Source of the DNA: Georgenia muralis
Lineage (GTDB): Bacteria > Actinomycetota > Actinomycetes > Actinomycetales > Actinomycetaceae
Length of the DNA stretch: 64,000 nucleotides
Assembly (NCBI RefSeq): GCF_003814705.1
Contig: NZ_RKRA01000001.1
Coordinates: forward strand, 124,001-188,000
Reading direction: 5' to 3'
The first letter of the stretch is position 1; each line of letters begins with the position of its first letter. The notes below the pieces were generated by a model. It was given only the letters and a program-made list of their open reading frames with translations, was not told the DNA's origin and made no database searches. Position numbers and translations under genes: made by a program. This document shows, piece by piece, positions 63,597-64,000 of the stretch.

Positions 63597-64000
63597 TCAG
63601 CGCGCCAGCCAGGCCTCGACGTCGACGTCCTCACCGCGCACCACGGCGAGCACCTGGGGGCCGTACGCCTCGAGCTTGGTCGCCCCGATCCCCCGCAGGA
63701 CGCCGAGCTGGCGCAGGTCCTTGGGCTTGGCCGTCGCGATCGCCTGGAGGGTCGTGTCGTGCAGGACCGTGTACGCCGGTTTGCTGATCGCCCGGGCGAC
63801 GTCGCCGCGCCAGCCGCGCAGCCGCTCGAAGAGCTCGGCATCGGCGGGGTTGTCCGAGAGGAAGGACTCGGTGCGGGCCCGGGCGGCGCCGCGCCGCGAG
63901 AGCCCGGCCCCTCCCGCGCCGGTGCCCTCGGGCCAGATGCCGTCGAGGAAGCGCGAGCGCTTGCGCGAGGCGCGCCCGCCCACGGTGCGCGCCCGGGCGA
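63597..64000 (-). CDS. uvrD2: UvrD2-type helicase C-terminal HRDC domain (5' end off the window)
   Basis: The last 134 aa are visible. The HRDC domain covers LFERLRGWRGDVARAISKPAYTVLHDTTLQAIATAKPKDLRQLGVLRGIG, and RKRSRFLDGIWPEG is the linker block typical of UvrD2. The helicase motor lies beyond the window edge. whiB7 next to uvrD2 is conserved in actinobacteria. Confidence 0.85.
   Translation of the reverse strand, partial: ARARTVGGRASRKRSRFLDGIWPEGTGAGGAGLSRRGAARARTESFLSDNPADAELFERLRGWRGDVARAISKPAYTVLHDTTLQAIATAKPKDLRQLGVLRGIGATKLEAYGPQVLAVVRGEDVDVEAWLAR

Overview
The window is high-GC, densely coded DNA from an actinobacterium. The conserved blocks whiB1/pdtaS, UPF0182/PDZ-S16/DUF2342/ThiF-like/whiB7/uvrD2 and gatCAB, plus PPA1309-family and UPF0060 proteins, fit Micrococcales (Cellulomonas/Georgenia-like). 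The genus is inference.

Region 1 (1-15.7 kb) is a catabolic island for urate, allantoin and glyoxylate. Urate is taken to allantoin by uricase, HIU hydrolase and OHCU decarboxylase (13834-15636). Allantoin goes to ureidoglycolate by allantoinase and allantoicase. Glyoxylate goes to glycerate and 2-phosphoglycerate by glyoxylate carboligase, tartronate-semialdehyde reductase, hydroxypyruvate isomerase and glycerate kinase, or to malate by malate synthase, with a malic enzyme after it. A glycolate-oxidase-type FAD protein runs off the left edge. Glycerate kinase and allantoinase are one continuous ORF. An IclR-type regulator (13072-13824) sits in the middle. Four promoters carry the same pair of 15-bp sites TTYC-N7-GRAA, with starts exactly 21 bp apart, which defines a probable local regulon. 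No ureidoglycolate lyase is recognisable.

Region 2 (16-40.2 kb) is ordinary chromosome: a DoxX-like membrane protein, gatCAB, a phospholipase D/cardiolipin synthase-like protein, GNAT, ligA, a 59-aa ORF divergent from a large FHA-FtsK/SpoIIIE ATPase, an NAD-dependent epimerase, whiB1, the PdtaS-like kinase, a DUF2505-type protein, zwf, OsmC, a flavodoxin, two tandem Hsp20 genes behind HspR (HAIR) and HrcA (CIRCE) operators, thyA-folA and a VOC dioxygenase.

Region 3 (40.93-54.84 kb) is a 13.9-kb integrated mobilizable element in the initiator tRNA-Met gene. It is bounded by a 35-bp direct repeat of the tRNA 3' end. It carries a tyrosine integrase, an excisionase-like HTH protein, a MobF relaxase with a repeat-rich (oriT-like) region, and a metal-resistance cargo: UPF0060 protein, ZIP transporter, lspA, a 54-aa ORF, cadD, a P1B ATPase and a CmtR-type sensor. 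An isoprenylcysteine-methyltransferase-like protein, VKOR and a truncated DsbA follow. No conjugation apparatus is visible, so the element is probably mobilizable rather than self-transmissible.

Region 4 (54.8-64 kb) returns to conserved chromosome: tRNA-fMet, a UPF0182 protein, a PPA1309 protein, a PDZ/S16 protease, a DUF2342 metalloprotease, a ThiF-like protein, whiB7 with a long leader (uORF, attenuator hairpin and an A+T-rich promoter) and the 3' end of uvrD2.
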